The notes under the pieces are model-generated. The model did no database searches and was not told the DNA's origin. It saw only the letters and a list, made by a program, of their open reading frames with translations. This document shows positions 8,509 to 17,316 of a stretch of DNA of 64,000 nt, one piece after another. This DNA is from Salinithrix halophila (GTDB taxonomy: Bacteria; Bacillota; Bacilli; Thermoactinomycetales; DSM-45169). The stretch is taken from the NCBI RefSeq assembly GCF_042650125.1, contig NZ_JBHSAP010000007.1, positions 186,001 through 250,000 on the forward strand. The letters are read 5' to 3'. The stretch's first letter is position 1; the number at the start of each line of letters is the position of its first letter. Made by a program: the position numbers and the translations under genes.

Positions 8509-9918
8509 TCAAAGAAACCGGCGGTTGCACTTTTTGCCATTGTAAGTGAAGAGGACCGGTTTCCCCTCGATGACGGTTTCCATGTGGATGGGGCGACCCC
8601 ACAAATCATGGACATGGGGCATGGTCTTCTCGATGTATTTTACATCCAGTTCGATACCTTCATAGCGATGTTCCAAATAGAGTTCACCATTGCTCAGATA
8701 GTCCCCGTTGACGACGACGATGGTTGGATGACCGCCGTTGACCCGGGAGGAGATCAGCTGCTCCCGGACGTTTTTCCAGTTCTTATCGGACACCGTCCAC
8801 TCGTTTCCCGTACGGTGAAAGATATAAAGGTCCAGGTCTTCCACCAGCTCTTTCGTCAGGTAGTTACGTAAAAAGGACGTATCCATATCCATTTCCCGAA
8901 CCTCAAACATCTTTTCCCGGCCCTTGCCGGGTTCACGCCCCAACTTCTCTCGTTCCTCTTTCCTCGGGTGATCCCAGCGCTTTTCGATGTCTTCGAAAAT
9001 CTTCAATCCGAGAAAATAGGGATTGATGGAGGTTTGAGAAGGCTGGATGACTGAAGCGTTTAATTTGGCGAATTCCAGGGTTTCCTCTTCGGTCAGCTCC
9101 ATCTCCCGCAAGATCCGGATATGCCAGTAGGAAGCCCAGCCCTCATTCATGATTTTGGTTTCCATCTGGGGCCAGAAGTAAAGCATTTCCTCCCGGAGCA
9201 CCGTCATAATGTCCTGTTGCCAGCTCTCCAGCACTCGGCTGTGGTTCATGAGGAAAAGGAGCAGATCCTTCTCTGGGGATTCCGGGAATTTCACCCGCTT
9301 GAACTTTTCCTTTTTCTGCGCTTCTTTCGTCTTTCGGTCCAAACGCCACAGGTCATCATAGGGGGTGGTTCGTTTGGAAGGCCCCTCCTTCTCCTCTTCC
9401 TCCCGTCTCCTGGGTCGCTTTTTCAGACTCGGATCCACATGTTCCTGGATCGCTAGGACACTGTCCAAAAAACTCTCCACACGATCCTTCCCGTATTCCA
9501 GCTCATACTGGCGGATCCGTTCCGCACTGGCAGCCATGCTTTCCACCATGTCCCGGGAAGTGTTGGAGAAGCGGATATTGTTTTTAAAAAAATCACAGTG
9601 CGCTAGCACATGGGCAGCGATCAATTTGTTCTGGATCAGGCTATTCCCCTTAAGCAAAAAAGCATAACAAGGGTTAGAGTTGATCACCAGCTCATAAATT
9701 CGGCTCAAGTTTAGATCATACTGAAGCTTCATCCGGTGAAACGCCTTCCCAAAACTCCAATGGGAAAACCGCGTCGGCATTCCATAAGCACCAAAGGTAT
9801 AAATAATGTCTGGGGGGCAGATTTCATACCGCATCGGGTAGAAATCAAGGCCGAACCCCTCCGCGATTTCCGTAATTTCCGCGATCGAACGTTCCAATTC
9901 CCTTTGATGACCCGTCAA
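8509..9918 (-). CDS. spoVR: SpoVR-family protein (stage V sporulation protein R)
   Basis: 469 aa, the usual length for the family. TTG start with AGGGGGAG about 7 nt upstream. Recognised from the N-terminal region with the DFYPMRYEICPPDIIY segment, the YELVINSNPCYAFL segment, and the central NEGWASYWHIRIL motif. In B. subtilis spoVR is expressed in the mother cell and affects cortex formation; in other bacteria relatives occur with YeaH/PrkA systems. No prkA or yhbH gene is in the window. A repeat-rich acidic/basic insertion around residues 175-215 is likely a flexible linker. Confidence 0.9.
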   Translation of the reverse strand: MTGHQRELERSIAEITEIAEGFGLDFYPMRYEICPPDIIYTFGAYGMPTRFSHWSFGKAFHRMKLQYDLNLSRIYELVINSNPCYAFLLKGNSLIQNKLIAAHVLAHCDFFKNNIRFSNTSRDMVESMAASAERIRQYELEYGKDRVESFLDSVLAIQEHVDPSLKKRPRRREEEEKEGPSKRTTPYDDLWRLDRKTKEAQKKEKFKRVKFPESPEKDLLLFLMNHSRVLESWQQDIMTVLREEMLYFWPQMETKIMNEGWASYWHIRILREMELTEEETLEFAKLNASVIQPSQTSINPYFLGLKIFEDIEKRWDHPRKEEREKLGREPGKGREKMFEVREMDMDTSFLRNYLTKELVEDLDLYIFHRTGNEWTVSDKNWKNVREQLISSRVNGGHPTIVVVNGDYLSNGELYLEHRYEGIELDVKYIEKTMPHVHDLWGRPIHMETVIEGKPVLFTYNGKKCNRRFL

Positions 9919-10235
9919 CCCTATCTCCCCCTCACCCCATCTGCTTCTGTTATCAGCATACGCGGCAGAGGTGGAAACATTGTACGAAATCGGACAAAAG
10001 GAAAAAGCGAACTTTCATCGCATTTTCCTTCACCCCCCGCTTTCCACAGTTCTATGTAAGAAACAAAGGAAATTATTCGCCCATAACCCGGTTTCATACG
10101 ATCTTATTCCCGATAAAAGGGGACATTTCACACTTAAAAGCAACCTTTTTATATCCTCTTTATCCCTTATAATAAATAATAGCTTCAGCAATTGGAGTTT
10201 GATCTGACTCCAAAACCTAATTGAGGAGGATGATC
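9919..10235. other. Intergenic region between divergent spoVR and the DUF4309-like gene
   Basis: 317 bp, AT-richer than its surroundings. The only promoter-like element seen is TATAAT at 10168-10173 on the plus strand, without a convincing -35 box. No open frame with a ribosome binding site. Confidence 0.4.
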
Positions 10236-10901
10236 ATGGATCGAAAAGCCAAGTTTTTGCCTGTCAGTGTGTTATCCCTTAGCCTTTTGCTCGGGGCGGG
10301 AACCTTCACCGCTCCAACGCAAGCGGATGCGGCACAAGCCTATGCAACCGCTAAAGCCGTGACAGCATCGGCAAAAGCGTCGACCGGCCATTCAGCCGTG
10401 GCAAAAACAACCCAGAAGTCGCACAACGAAGTGGTCGATGAAGCCGTGAAATTGGCACGTAAAGGAAAAGTGCGAGGATCGGAATTTGTCGTCGGGAAAA
10501 CCTTGATTGACGAAGTGTATGAAAAATGGGGAGACCCAAACTATCCCGCTGAGCCCGATTTCCCCTACGATCGATATATACCGGGGATGATGCATGGAGA
10601 GTTTTTCGTTGCGGCCGGCCGGGGAGATGTCGTTTATGACATTCAGGTTACCGGCCCTCAGGCGGTAGACCATCCTCTGCAAGAGGTGACCAAGGCGGAA
10701 CTCATCAAGCAGCTGGGGAAACCGAACAAAGTCACAAAAGATCCCTTTACTGGAGAGAAAGTCCTCACTTACCACCCTTACAAAGATAAAAAACCCGGCA
10801 AATACGAGCTGAGATTCATTCTTTCGAAAAAAGATAACAAACATGTCAGCCGTGTTTCCGTCTACTCCCCGGAAGCAGCTAAGCCGATGGGTGCCGATTA
10901 A
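10236..10901 (+). CDS. Secreted YjgB-like protein with DUF4309-type domain
   Basis: 221 aa. The ATG at 10236 is chosen because GAGGAGG lies 6 nt upstream; the frame extends back to a TTG that overlaps this site. A clear Sec signal peptide (basic start, Leu/Ser/Gly-rich core, cleavage near TQADAAQA at about residue 35) is followed by an Ala/Lys/Thr-rich linker to about residue 65. The rest has KTLIDEVYEKWGDPN and similar segments seen in DUF4309/YjgB-like proteins. Function unknown; an exported or cell-wall-associated location is likely. Single gene with its own terminator. Confidence 0.65.
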   Translation: MDRKAKFLPVSVLSLSLLLGAGTFTAPTQADAAQAYATAKAVTASAKASTGHSAVAKTTQKSHNEVVDEAVKLARKGKVRGSEFVVGKTLIDEVYEKWGDPNYPAEPDFPYDRYIPGMMHGEFFVAAGRGDVVYDIQVTGPQAVDHPLQEVTKAELIKQLGKPNKVTKDPFTGEKVLTYHPYKDKKPGKYELRFILSKKDNKHVSRVSVYSPEAAKPMGAD

Positions 10902-10915
10902 TCCAAGTATAAAAA

Positions 10916-10946
10916 AACGATCCCCCTAGCGGGATCGTTTTTTCTG
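10916..10946. terminator. Bidirectional terminator
   Basis: AACGATCCC / GGGATCGTT, 9-bp stem with a 6-nt loop, A run before and T run after. It serves the converging DUF4309-like and YhfK-like genes. Confidence 0.9.
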
Positions 10947-10948
10947 GC

Positions 10949-11587
10949 TTAAAGTTCCTGCAACGCCTGGTCGATAGGCGTTCCACCAGAAAGAATTTCA
11001 AAGACTTTCCCTACGGTATTGGCCTCATCGAGACAAGCGATCAAGGTGTTGGCAACGTCCGCCCGCGGTATACTGCCGGAACGGTCCTCGATCCGACCAG
11101 CGGCAATTGTACCGACAGCCGGATCGTCAGAAAGAGCCCCCGGTCGAACGATCGTATAAGAAAGCTTACTCTGCATCAGATGATCATCGGCTTGAGCCTT
11201 TGCCTCCAGAAAGGGGCGGAGCTTTTCTGGAGCATAAGCAGGATCGTCGGCACCGAGCGAACTCAGCATGATGAAACGATTGACCCCGTGCTTGATCGCC
11301 TCGTCAACGGATTTGACCGCCCCCAGATGATCCACCTGTTCGGTCTTGTCAAGCCCGGTATGACTACCAGAACCAGCTGCGAAGATGACGGCGTTCACTC
11401 CCTCATAGGCATGGGGGATATCGTTTTCCAAATCGGCGACGACCGTTTCAGCTCCCATCTCTTCCAAGGAGGGGATTTGTTTGGGCTCCCGCACCATCGC
11501 CCGAACCCGGTGTTGCCCGCCTTTTACCAATCCTTGAACTACGAGTTTCCCCGTCTTTCCGTTGGCTCCGATCACCAGTACATTCAT
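10949..11587 (-). CDS. yhfK: YhfK-like atypical SDR (NAD(P)-binding) oxidoreductase
   Basis: 212 aa from ATG 11587, which has AAAGGAGCGG upstream; the frame continues 40 codons further without a better site. The N-terminal IGANGKTGKLV motif is the dinucleotide-binding glycine loop, with FAAGSGSHTGLDKTEQVD, RFIMLSSLGADDP and YTIVRPGAL following in the order seen in B. subtilis YhfK. The catalytic Tyr-x-x-x-Lys is replaced, as is normal in atypical SDRs. Substrate unknown. Monocistronic by position. Confidence 0.8.
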   Translation of the reverse strand: MNVLVIGANGKTGKLVVQGLVKGGQHRVRAMVREPKQIPSLEEMGAETVVADLENDIPHAYEGVNAVIFAAGSGSHTGLDKTEQVDHLGAVKSVDEAIKHGVNRFIMLSSLGADDPAYAPEKLRPFLEAKAQADDHLMQSKLSYTIVRPGALSDDPAVGTIAAGRIEDRSGSIPRADVANTLIACLDEANTVGKVFEILSGGTPIDQALQEL

Positions 11588-11705
11588 CCTATCCGCTCCT
11601 TTTCGAAAACGGTCTTTCGGGTCTCCTATACTTTTGACTTTCCGTTCTTGCCTTAAACCTCCACCGGAAGATAGACCTGTCTCCCCTGACATCGGCCCAG
11701 AATAC

Positions 11706-11753
11706 AAAACCGCCTCTCCCTTGATCCTTTCGGTCGCGGGTAGAGGCGGTTTT
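11706..11753. terminator. Bidirectional terminator-like hairpin
   Basis: 12-bp perfect stem AAAACCGCCTCT / AGAGGCGGTTTT with a 24-nt loop, between the SMR gene (minus strand, ends 11840) and the YhfK-like gene. On the minus strand the stem ends in TTTT, so it probably ends the SMR transcript. Confidence 0.7.
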
Positions 11754-11839
11754 ACCTATCAGGTTCTTTCTGCTTGCGATTGTCATCCCGAAAACTTCGG
11801 TCGATGTCGATAACGGTTTTCCTCCTTGTTTTTAGGCTT

Positions 11840-12151
11840 TCAAGCCAATTTTAAACCGACGACCCCGGCAATGATCAGTCCCAGAGAGACAAGTTTGGCC
11901 CCGTTGACCGGTTCCTGGAACCAGAAGATCCCGGCTACGGTGACCAGGGCAGTCCCCACCCCAGCCCAGATAGCGTAGGACAAGCTAAGATCCAGTCCCT
12001 TGACAGCCACGGTCAGACAGGTGAAACTCGTCCCGTAGAAGAGGACCATCATCACTGCGAACAATGGCCGGGTGAACCCCTCGGAAAATTTCATCGAGAT
12101 GGTTCCGGCCACTTCGAGGACAATCGCGAGGATAAGGAATACCCAACCCAT
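11840..12151 (-). CDS. Small multidrug resistance (SMR/EmrE-type) transporter subunit
   Basis: 103 aa from ATG 12151, which has AGGAGGG 6 nt upstream. Four transmembrane helices; the essential Glu of TM1 is present (LAIVLEVAGT, Glu13), and the SMR signature SYAIWAGVGTALV is in TM3. It exchanges protons for cationic drugs, guanidinium compounds or polyamines, so substrate cannot be called. It lies 53 bp downstream of a TetR gene on the same strand, the usual repressor-transporter pairing. Only one subunit is encoded, so it is likely a homodimer. Confidence 0.88.
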   Translation of the reverse strand: MGWVFLILAIVLEVAGTISMKFSEGFTRPLFAVMMVLFYGTSFTCLTVAVKGLDLSLSYAIWAGVGTALVTVAGIFWFQEPVNGAKLVSLGLIIAGVVGLKLA

Positions 12152-12204
12152 CGAGATCCCTCCTTTTCTCACGACTGCCGCCTCTTTCCGCGAAAAAAGC
12201 CCCC

Positions 12205-12771
12205 TCACAGGGACCCTTTTGCCTTGCGTTGGATGAGAAAGTCCCGGATCAGGGCTGATTGCCCTTCCAGGGAAGTACGTCCTCCATCCAGATAACGCTG
12301 GATAACCAGTCCGTTCATCATGACCAGGATAAACCGGGCGATCTCCGGATCTTCTGTCCCTAATAAACGCGCGATTCCCTCCTCATACTCAATGAGGGCT
12401 TCCCGGGGACCCGGTTCCGCTTCAGGGGTAATGTTCCGGTAATAATCCATCCAGATGAACACCTGGTTAAGAAAGGATGACTCACGTTCCTCGATAAATC
12501 GGAGCAGTGCATCGATCCGGGCATCCAGGGTCTCGGCGTCTTTTAGGGCCGTTTCCGCGTCGAAGAGGTCCTGGCAGGTAATTACCTCCACCAATTGGTG
12601 AAAAAGGTCCTCTTTGCTGGAAAAGTAATGGTACAAAGTACCCGTCGATACATCGAGGGCATCGGCGATCTTTCGCATGGAAAGGGCACCGTACCCCTCG
12701 CGTGCGAACAACTCCAGACACTGACTAAGCAGTTCCTCACGATACTCATCGTGATCGATGACCTTAGGCAT
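12205..12771 (-). CDS. TetR/AcrR-family repressor of the SMR transporter
   Basis: 188 aa from ATG 12771. The N-terminal helix-turn-helix (LSMRKIADALDVSTGTLYHYF, about residues 29-49) is typical of TetR regulators; the C-terminal ligand domain is not recognisable. No ribosome binding site precedes the ATG. Instead TATAAT lies only 6 nt upstream, so the transcript would begin at or near the start codon and be leaderless. An imperfect palindrome overlaps the -10 box, fitting autorepression. It is probably transcribed together with the SMR gene. Confidence 0.82.
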   Translation of the reverse strand: MPKVIDHDEYREELLSQCLELFAREGYGALSMRKIADALDVSTGTLYHYFSSKEDLFHQLVEVITCQDLFDAETALKDAETLDARIDALLRFIEERESSFLNQVFIWMDYYRNITPEAEPGPREALIEYEEGIARLLGTEDPEIARFILVMMNGLVIQRYLDGGRTSLEGQSALIRDFLIQRKAKGSL

Positions 12772-12777
12772 GTTTAT

Positions 12778-12808
12778 ATTATAACAAACGTTCGATATAA
12801 AATACAAC
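12778..12808 (-). promoter_or_regulatory. Promoter and putative TetR operator
   Basis: Read on the minus strand: -10 TATAAT (12778-12783), with a weak TTGTAT -35 about 18 nt upstream. An imperfect palindrome at 12782-12797 (TAACAAAC / GTTCGATA on the plus strand, 6 of 8 paired) overlaps the -10. Proposed autoregulatory operator. Confidence 0.55.
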
Positions 12809-13050
12809 GGGTTTTTACACTTGGAAGGCAAACTGAATGAATCGGCCAGTGGACAAACCTTCCTATTTGATGCGATGATATAGAATGAAGATTGTCAAGG
12901 GCGACGGCTCCGGGTGATTTCGAAGATCCGTGTGGATGCATCAAGAAAGTCTTATCCCACCAGACTAAGTGATGGATAAAAAGAGCCCACATGGCCCGAC
13001 GGAGGATCGGACAACGAACAGGAATTCGATACATAGAAAGGATTACGCCT

Positions 13051-14091
13051 ATGGATAGGGAGAACCGGACAGAGAAACGAAAATCAGAGCACATCGACAT
13101 CGTCCTTAACCGAGAAGTGACGGGAAAACGAATCACTACCGGCTTCGAGAGATACCGATTCCGCCATGAAGCGCTGCCGGAGATATCCTTCTCCCAGATC
13201 TCCCTCAAAACCACGTTCCTAGGAAAACCACAGCGAACTCCCTTCCTTATCAGCTCGATGACTGGGGGAACAAAACGGGCCCGGCTCATCAACTTCCATC
13301 TGGCGGAGGCCGCGCAAGCCCGGGGATGGGCCATGGGTCTTGGCTCGATGCGTGCAGCTCTGGAACACCCGGAGATCGCTGATACCTTCCAGGTCCGACG
13401 CTATGCTCCAGACATTCCCCTGTTCACAAACCTGGGCGCCGTGCAGCTCAATTACGGATACGGCACCGACCACTGTAAACGGATCGTCGAATTGGCAGAG
13501 GCAGACGGTCTGATTCTTCATCTGAACAGCATGCAGGAGGTCTTCCAACCCGAGGGAGACACGGATTTCCGTCATCTCTTTCGCCGCATCGAGGATGTTT
13601 GTCGTACCCTGGGTGTCCCAGTAGGCGTCAAGGAAGTAGGGTGGGGCATCCACGGCGAGTTGGCCCGACGTCTTTACGAGGCGGGGGTGGCTTTTGTCGA
13701 TGTGGCTGGAGCCGGAGGTACCTCCTGGAGCCAAGTGGAAAAGTTCCGTTCCCGGGACGAACTCGCCACCGCCGCTGCTGAAGCCTTCACCGACTGGGGA
13801 TTACCCACCGCTGATTGCATCTTGGACGTCCGGCGGCATGCCCCCGATTCTCCCCTGATCGCTAGCGGAGGGGTGATGCATGGTGTCGATGGAGCTAAAG
13901 CCCTTGCCCTTGGTGCTGACATGGCCGGTTTTGGCCGATCTCTTCTTCAGGCGGCTGACTCGGATTCACCGGAAGCGATCGCTCGTCAGCTGGAACGCAT
14001 TGAACGGGAGTTCCAAATTGCCATGTTTGGCATCGGTGTTTCCCAGATCGACGAGTTAAAAGGGACGGAACGAATGATTCGGATTGAGTAG
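13051..14091 (+). CDS. fni: Type 2 isopentenyl-diphosphate delta-isomerase (FMN-dependent)
   Basis: 346 aa from ATG 13051, with AAAGGA 8 nt upstream; the frame extends 20 codons further without a site. It interconverts isopentenyl and dimethylallyl diphosphate for isoprenoid synthesis. Motifs: RKSEHIDI at the N-terminus, ISSMTGGT (residues 67-74, FMN binding), LHLNSMQE with the conserved Gln/Glu, VKEVGWG, AGAGGTSW and IASGGVMHG, all in family order. It stands alone; the squalene/phytoene-synthase-like gene at 59.5 kb is a possible downstream consumer. Confidence 0.93.
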   Translation: MDRENRTEKRKSEHIDIVLNREVTGKRITTGFERYRFRHEALPEISFSQISLKTTFLGKPQRTPFLISSMTGGTKRARLINFHLAEAAQARGWAMGLGSMRAALEHPEIADTFQVRRYAPDIPLFTNLGAVQLNYGYGTDHCKRIVELAEADGLILHLNSMQEVFQPEGDTDFRHLFRRIEDVCRTLGVPVGVKEVGWGIHGELARRLYEAGVAFVDVAGAGGTSWSQVEKFRSRDELATAAAEAFTDWGLPTADCILDVRRHAPDSPLIASGGVMHGVDGAKALALGADMAGFGRSLLQAADSDSPEAIARQLERIEREFQIAMFGIGVSQIDELKGTERMIRIE

Positions 14092-14170
14092 AAGCGACAC
14101 CGAACCCTCAATGGACCCGTTTACGAAGCCCTTGATGATCCCAATGACAGACAGTACGGCTTTTCCCTCG

Positions 14171-14197
14171 AAAGCGACGAGTCGCTTTTCCTTTTTT
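14171..14197 (+). terminator. Terminator after fni
   Basis: AAAGCGA / TCGCTTT stem with a CGAG tetraloop, followed by TCCTTTTTT. Confidence 0.8.
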
Positions 14198-14264
14198 CAC
14201 CACGGCTATAGAGCCTTTCCCTTTTATCGGCTTCACCTTGCTCAAGAAACATCTCCCCTTTTTC

Positions 14265-14319
14265 TAGGATACTTTTTTGTATGCATTACAATCTTCCAGA
14301 GTGTAATGCAGGTATCCTA
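14265..14319. repeat. Two-part long inverted repeat in the fni-subtilase intergenic region
   Basis: TAGGATAC (14265-14272) and TGCATTACA (14282-14290) pair with TGTAATGCA (14302-14310) and GTATCCTA (14312-14319): 17 paired bases with a one-sided bulge (9 nt left, 1 nt right) and an 11-nt apical loop. It lies between the fni terminator and the terminator of the subtilase gene. Apart from these three structures the 303-bp interval 14092-14394 holds nothing recognisable. Confidence 0.7.
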
Positions 14320-14361
14320 ACCGGCCAAGCCCTGTACAAAACTAGGCGATGAAATAAAAAG

Positions 14362-14388
14362 AGCCGCTCCCTTTTTGGGGAACGGCTT
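14362..14388 (-). terminator. Terminator of the subtilase gene
   Basis: AGCCGCTCCC / GGGAACGGCT stem with one mismatch; on the minus strand it is followed by a T run (plus-strand A run at 14356-14360). Confidence 0.8.
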
Positions 14389-14394
14389 TTCTTA

Positions 14395-17085
14395 TTATTT
14401 GACGGTTACTTTGATCTCCTTCTTCCTTTCATTTCCTGCCGCGTCAACGGCTTTGATTTGGAGAGTGTGGGTTCCTTTTTTCAAGGCTCCCTTTTTGAAG
14501 GAGTAGGTGAAATTGAGATTGTTTTCCCATTCATATTGACCCATCACGGGGATACGGGTCCAGGTCTTGCTTTTGGATCCTTTCTTCTTCCAGCTTAACA
14601 TGACGGGATCTGAACCAAACACGAACCAATAGGCGGAGGGTTCAAGAAGCAAATCTTTTAAGTTTCCTTTGATCGTCCGGTTGCTAAACTTCGTTTTCAT
14701 CCGCAACTTGGGTGCAGAACGATCCAAGACAACTGGAAACGATTCCCCATATTCCTCTCCCCGGTGAACAGCGTAGAGATCCAGGTAATACGGGCCATCG
14801 GGGAGGGATTTGTTTTGCTCGTTTTTCCCTTCCCATGTTCGGGTGATCAGCCCTTCTTTCGGCTGTTTTTCACTATGGAGCACGGATTGATCGCCGAGTT
14901 CCCCATCCAAGGTCAAGCGGGTCGCGTACAAATTGAGAGACTGAGGGACCGTCGGCAGATACCAGGAAAGGAGGGCTTGATCCTTCACCTTATCTCCGTT
15001 GGGTGAGAAGACCAGCGGGTTGACCGAAAAACCACTCACCAGCGGGTACCCTTTCGGGTCAATCATCACGGTAAAGGGCAGCTTCAACGCCTTTCCGCCA
15101 TCCTTCAGACGAACCACCCCGGTATAGATTCCCCTGGGTAAGTTGGTATCCACATGCATTTCCAGCTTCATTTCCGCTGTACTGCGCCCTTTCACCCGGA
15201 ACGACGCAGGGGCGTTGAGGTTGATCCTGCTCTTGCCGTTATACAGTTCTACTTCCGTTCGATAGGTTTTCGTTTTTTTGGACAGGTTTTTCACTTCCGC
15301 CAGGCGTGTGACTTCCACTTTCCCTGATTTCGGCTCCAACTTTCCAAAGCTGAGGTTGGAAGGGACGATCAGGGTTTGCGTGTCAATCGCCTTCGGGATA
15401 TCAATGCGCCCGGAACCCTGAGTCATTACCGGGTAGGGCTTCCCGTTTCTTTTATGCATGGTGACAGCGGTATTAGCCAAGGCCGCCTTCACTTCCCGAA
15501 CGTTCCAATTCGGATGGGATTGTTTAACGAGGGCAGCGGCTCCCGCCACATGGGGCGAAGCCATACTGGTTCCGCTGTAGGAGTCGTATTTTCCTCCCGG
15601 AACCGTGCTGGTAATGTTCACTCCCGGAGCTGATACATCCGGCTTGACCATCCAGGAGCCCGCCACGGGTCCTTCAGAGGTAAAGGATGCCATCATCTCC
15701 TGTTTGTTCAATTCGAAAGTCCCTATCTTTTTACCGCTGTGGATTAAGTTTTTCAGCCAACGGCCGTTTTTAGAGGAAGTTGCCGCTGTTGGTGCAAAAG
15801 GACCTTTCCCTTCCAGCCATTCGTCTTCAAAACCTCCGAATACAATCAGCCCAGCAGCGCCAGCGACATGGGCATTATGCGCCTTGTAGCTGAGTTGGTT
15901 ACCACCGCGGCGAGCAACAGCGATCTTCCCTTTGACATCTTTCCCTTTGTAATCCGACGCATTACCGAAACCGACATCCACCAGTTCCATCGCGCCGGCA
16001 GGGAAAGCGGGGGAACCCTCGATGGCGGTCAGTCGGATAATCTTCTCCTCACCTGTCATCTTCAGGTCTGGATTGGTCATCTTTTTTGTCGAAGCCCCCA
16101 CAGAGATTGCTTCCCGAGAAGAAGCCGGGGTTCCTAGCGTCCATTCTCCCGGCCCGTCATTCCCATTAGCCACTACCGGGATCGTACCTTGAAGAGCCGC
16201 TACGTCCATAGCGATGGAAAGTGGATCCTCCGGCGAATTAATGGCGGCGCCAAGAGAGAGGTTCATCACTTGGGCACCGTCTTTAACCGCTTTTTCCACC
16301 CCGGCCAGGATATCATCAAAGTACCCACTCCCCGTATCATCCAGTACACGGTAAGCCAGAATGGAAGCACCAGGAGCGACACCCTTGATCTTTCCATTGG
16401 CCGCTACCGTACCGGCCACATGGGTACCATGGCCGTTACCGTCTTGAGGTGTGGCATCCTTGTCCACAAAGTCGTACCCTCCGACCACTTTCCCCTTTAG
16501 GTCCGGATGTTTCCCGTCCACACCCGTATCCACTACTGCCACTTTGATCCCTTTACCGGTCACACGGTTTCCGGCGGAGTCTTTCTTCTTCCACGCTTCG
16601 GGGGCGCCTACCAACGAGGCGCTCTCCTTCATATTGGCCTTATAACGAGTATTGGGCCAGATTTTTTTCACTCCAGGAAGTTCCGCTAGCTTTTTCACGT
16701 CCTGCCCTTTCAGATGGGCGGAAAAGCCGGAAAAGACCGTCCCATACCGATATTCGGTCCGCAAACCTGGAACCTTTTCCTTAGCTTCCTTTATCACTTG
16801 CGCCCGTTCATCCACTAGTTGCTTTCGGTCTGCACTAGTGAAACTCTTCATCCCTGACCCTTTCACCGCTGCGGCAGGGGGCGTGGCCAACTCTACCACG
16901 ACAGAAGCCCGTTTCTCTCCCGTTTTTGGAACCCCTTTAGCAATCTTCGCCTGCATAAACTTCTCCAGCCTCTGCTCCACCTTGGCTGGAACTTTTTTTT
17001 CCGCATTGGCCGGTTGGCCTGCCGCCGCGCCCAGGGAACCTGCTACCAAGGCAAACGACAGTGCCATCGCACTAACTCTTCTCAC
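14395..17085 (-). CDS. Secreted Vpr-like subtilisin (S8) with PA domain
   Basis: 896 aa, GTG start with AGGGGGAG 5-6 nt upstream. Signal peptide (about residues 1-28), an I9-like propeptide (about 55-150), then the S8 domain with catalytic Asp186 (AVVDTGVD), His219 (GHGTHVAG) and Ser507 (GTSMASPHVAG). A protease-associated domain is inserted between His and Ser (about 345-470). After about residue 575 come beta-sandwich modules: one like the C-terminal region of Vpr-type enzymes, one with the SPNGDKVKDQ segment of FlgD-Ig-like repeats, and a final domain with a YSFKKGALKKGTHTLQIKAVDAAGN Ig-type ending. It is probably an extracellular protease for peptide nutrition. No LPXTG or membrane anchor. 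Confidence 0.92.
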   Translation of the reverse strand: MRRVSAMALSFALVAGSLGAAAGQPANAEKKVPAKVEQRLEKFMQAKIAKGVPKTGEKRASVVVELATPPAAAVKGSGMKSFTSADRKQLVDERAQVIKEAKEKVPGLRTEYRYGTVFSGFSAHLKGQDVKKLAELPGVKKIWPNTRYKANMKESASLVGAPEAWKKKDSAGNRVTGKGIKVAVVDTGVDGKHPDLKGKVVGGYDFVDKDATPQDGNGHGTHVAGTVAANGKIKGVAPGASILAYRVLDDTGSGYFDDILAGVEKAVKDGAQVMNLSLGAAINSPEDPLSIAMDVAALQGTIPVVANGNDGPGEWTLGTPASSREAISVGASTKKMTNPDLKMTGEEKIIRLTAIEGSPAFPAGAMELVDVGFGNASDYKGKDVKGKIAVARRGGNQLSYKAHNAHVAGAAGLIVFGGFEDEWLEGKGPFAPTAATSSKNGRWLKNLIHSGKKIGTFELNKQEMMASFTSEGPVAGSWMVKPDVSAPGVNITSTVPGGKYDSYSGTSMASPHVAGAAALVKQSHPNWNVREVKAALANTAVTMHKRNGKPYPVMTQGSGRIDIPKAIDTQTLIVPSNLSFGKLEPKSGKVEVTRLAEVKNLSKKTKTYRTEVELYNGKSRINLNAPASFRVKGRSTAEMKLEMHVDTNLPRGIYTGVVRLKDGGKALKLPFTVMIDPKGYPLVSGFSVNPLVFSPNGDKVKDQALLSWYLPTVPQSLNLYATRLTLDGELGDQSVLHSEKQPKEGLITRTWEGKNEQNKSLPDGPYYLDLYAVHRGEEYGESFPVVLDRSAPKLRMKTKFSNRTIKGNLKDLLLEPSAYWFVFGSDPVMLSWKKKGSKSKTWTRIPVMGQYEWENNLNFTYSFKKGALKKGTHTLQIKAVDAAGNERKKEIKVTVK

Positions 17086-17239
17086 TCCAACTCCCCCTGT
17101 CTCTTTCTTAAAATTGGAGATACACTAAAAGAATTCGTGCCGAATTTCCAATATCCTCCTGATGCAACCCATTTATTTATCAGCCATAAAAAATTTTCTA
17201 ATGTTATTTTTTATTGGGAAAATAGACACTTAGAGGGCT

Positions 17240-17268
17240 TTGACCCCTTTATCGCCAAGTGATATTCT
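17240..17268 (+). promoter_or_regulatory. Sigma-A-type promoter of the agaS-gatY-like operon
   Basis: TTGACC (17240-17245), 17-nt spacer, TATTCT (17263-17268); start expected near 17275, about 40 nt before the ATG. Confidence 0.65.
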
Positions 17269-17316
17269 GAATGATATGAGAATAATGGAAATCCTTTGAA
17301 TACCGGGAGGGATTTG

